A DNA stretch of 49,245 bases from CALLVY01 sp937899855 (lineage in GTDB: Bacteria > Bacteroidota > Bacteroidia > Chitinophagales > Saprospiraceae). The first letter of the stretch is position 1; each line of letters begins with the position of its first letter. Positions 33,601 through 36,600 of the stretch are shown here, in pieces. The stretch covers positions 1-49,245 of the forward strand of contig JBCBQC010000045.1 in the NCBI GenBank assembly GCA_039820405.1, in the 5' to 3' direction. Made by a program: the position numbers and the translations under genes. The notes beneath the pieces were generated by a model. That model saw only the letters and a list, made by a program, of their open reading frames with translations, was not told the DNA's origin and did not search any database.

Positions 33601-36600
33601 CCATGCCCTGGTTTACCTCGGTGGCCTTCGACCTCACCCTCACCAGCATCTTTAGCACCTTGCTGCGAGGCGATACCCTCTGGATTCGTCCGGCCAACGA
33701 GGCGATCGAAGATAGCCTCCAAGCCATTTTTACCCCGTCGACCGCTATTCGGGCGGTAAAAATGACTCCGGCCCACGCTTCCTTGTTGGCACTGCTGCCC
33801 CTGGAGCAGAGTCCGGTACAGAGGGTTATCCTCGGTGGCGAAGCGCTACCGGCTACCGCCGTGACCACCTTACGGCGCCTAAACGCTGAAGTACAGTTGT
33901 ACAACGAATACGGCCCCACCGAAGCTACGGTCGGTTGTACCGTTCAAGAGGTACTCACGGCGGATGACATCAACATTGGTCGACCCATTGAGGGGGCCGA
34001 AATTTACCTCCTCAATCCCGAGCGAGCGTTTTGCCCGCCGGGTGTTCAGGGAGAATTGTACATCGGTGGTCCGGGCTTGGCACGGGCTTACTACCGCCGG
34101 CCGGATTTGACGATGGAGCGTTTTGTAGAGGTGGATATCCCGGGGCGTGGTCCGCGTCGCTTGTACCGAACGGGGGACGTGGCTCGGTGGACGGAAGCCG
34201 GAGCGTTGGAATATGGTGGTCGCGTCGACGAACAGGTCAAGGTTCGGGGGTACCGAATCGAATTGGGTGAGGTGGAAAACTTTATCCAGGGCTTGGCTGG
34301 AGTGAGACAGGCCGTGGTACTGGCCCCACAAGTGGCGGGAGAACGCCAACTACAGGCCTTTGTCCAACTGGAACGACCGGAATTGAAATGGGAAGATTTG
34401 AAAAAACAATTGGCTACGCAATTGCCCAATTACATGTTGCCCAACAACGGGGTGATCCTGGAGAAATTCCCCCTCACGGTCAATGGTAAGGTGGACCGGG
34501 CGGCCCTGCGCCAGCGGGGTTTGACGGCCGGTGACCAAAGCCGGGTGGCTCCACGTACGGACTTGGAGCGCAGTTTGGTAGCGCTCTGGGAAATGGTCCT
34601 GGAGAAAAATGACCTGGGCATTTGCGATAACTTTTTCGAATTGGGTGGGCACTCGCTCAAGGCCATTCAGTTGACCCTTGCCATTCAGGAAAAAATGGGG
34701 CTAAAACTCGACATTCAGGACATCTTCAACGCCCCTACCATCGAGCAACTGGCCGTTCGGATCGAAGCGAGCGAGCGGCAAATGAGCCCGGAGCTAGTCG
34801 CCCACCCCAATCAAACCCACTACCCGCTATCGGATGCGCAGCGCCGCCTCTGGGTGATCAACCAATTTGAGGAAACCCTGCCGTCCTACAACATGCACAC
34901 CGCCTTCAAAATTGCCGGTGTGCTGGATGAGTCCGCTCTGGAGAAAAGCATCCGCAGCCTCATCGAACGGCACGAAAGCCTCCGCACCAGCTTTGACCTC
35001 ATCGACGGCGAGCCCCGCCAGAAGATCGCGGACCCCGGTGCCTGGCCCCTGCCTTTGGCCAGTGTCGACTACGGACCGGCGCCCGATGCCTCCGCGCAAC
35101 TGGCCCGGTACGCCCGACAACTGGCCAGCCAGCCCTTCGACCTGGCCCAGGGCCCGCTGCACCGCTGGCGCTTGGTGCGCTACGGCACCGACGAGCAGGT
35201 CCTGATCCTCGTGATCCACCACATCATCTCGGACGGTTGGACGATGGAGTTGTTGACCAAAGAATTGCTCACTTTTTACCGGGCCTACAGCCGCCAACAA
35301 CCCCACCTGCTCCCCGAACTCCAGCTACAGTACCGCGACTTTGCGATCTGGCAGCGCCAGCTCCTGGGAGCGGAGACGGAGAGTGCTCACCAGCAGTACT
35401 GGCACCAGGTCTTTGCGGGCGAATTGCCCATTCTCCAAATTCCACTGGATTATCCCCGCCCCGCACTCAAGACCTACGCCAGCGACAGCATCGACTTTGT
35501 ATTGTCGAGCGAGCTGACCGAATCTTTACACCAACTCGCTCAGCGCGAGGGTACGAGCCCCTTCAGCGCGCTCTTTGCTGCGGTGGTGGCCCTGATGTAC
35601 CGTTACTCGGGGCAGGAAGACCTCATCCTCGGAACGCCGGTAGCCGGGCGCGATCATTTCGCCCTGCGCACGATGGCGGGACTGTTTCTCAATACCCTGC
35701 CCATTCGTTCTTCCCTGAGTGCCGAGCGGAGCTTTATCGACCTGCTGCGCCAGACCAGTCAAACCTTACTGGCCGCCGACCAGCACCAAAGCTATCCCTT
35801 CGATCGTTTGGTCGACGACCTGCAATTGAGTCGCGATACCAGTCGCTCGCCCCTCTTTGACGTCCTGGTGGTCTCCACCGATTTTGATCTGGTGGGACAT
35901 CGGAATGAGGAGCCGGAGCAATTGGACATTGAATACTACGCCATCGACAAGTCGGCGAACAAGTACGACCTGACCTTCTACTTTGGCAAACACGAGAACC
36001 ACATCCACGTCAACCTGGCCTACAATACCAGTCTGTTCAAACCGGAGCGGATCGAAAGGATGCGGAGGCATTTCCAAGCCTTGCTAGGTGCCCTGCTGGA
36101 AGCTCCCGAACGGGCCGTTGGTGCGAGCGCTTACCTCGATCCGGCGGAATACCAACGCTGGGTGCTTGATTTCAACGCTACCACCATCGACTACGCCCGG
36201 GAGGCGACCCTACACCAGCTTTTCGAACAACGGGCCGCCCGTCAACCGGAGGCCATCGCCCTTCGCCAGCACGGCCGCTCGCTACACTACGGAGCGCTCA
36301 ACGCCGCGGCCAATCGCCTGGCGCATCACCTGCGTAGCTTGGGGGTACAAAATGGTCAAAACATTGGCCTGCTGGTCGATCGAAACTTTAAGATGATTAT
36401 CGGGATGCTGGGTATCCTCAAAGCCGGTGGCACCTACGTTCCCATCGATCCGGCCTATCCCGAGGATCGTTGTCGCTACCTCATCGAGAATTCGGAAATC
36501 GACATCCTCCTGAGCGATCAGGATTTGGAAGCGGCTCAGTTGCCCGCTACCATCCAAGTGGTACCGCTCGCGGAAGATGGCTTTGGGGATCATTCGGAAG

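Noticed and set aside
34818..36170. Heterocyclisation (Cy) domain before the Cys-like A domain
   Set aside because: The motif is HHIISDG, a standard condensation motif, not DxxxxD.
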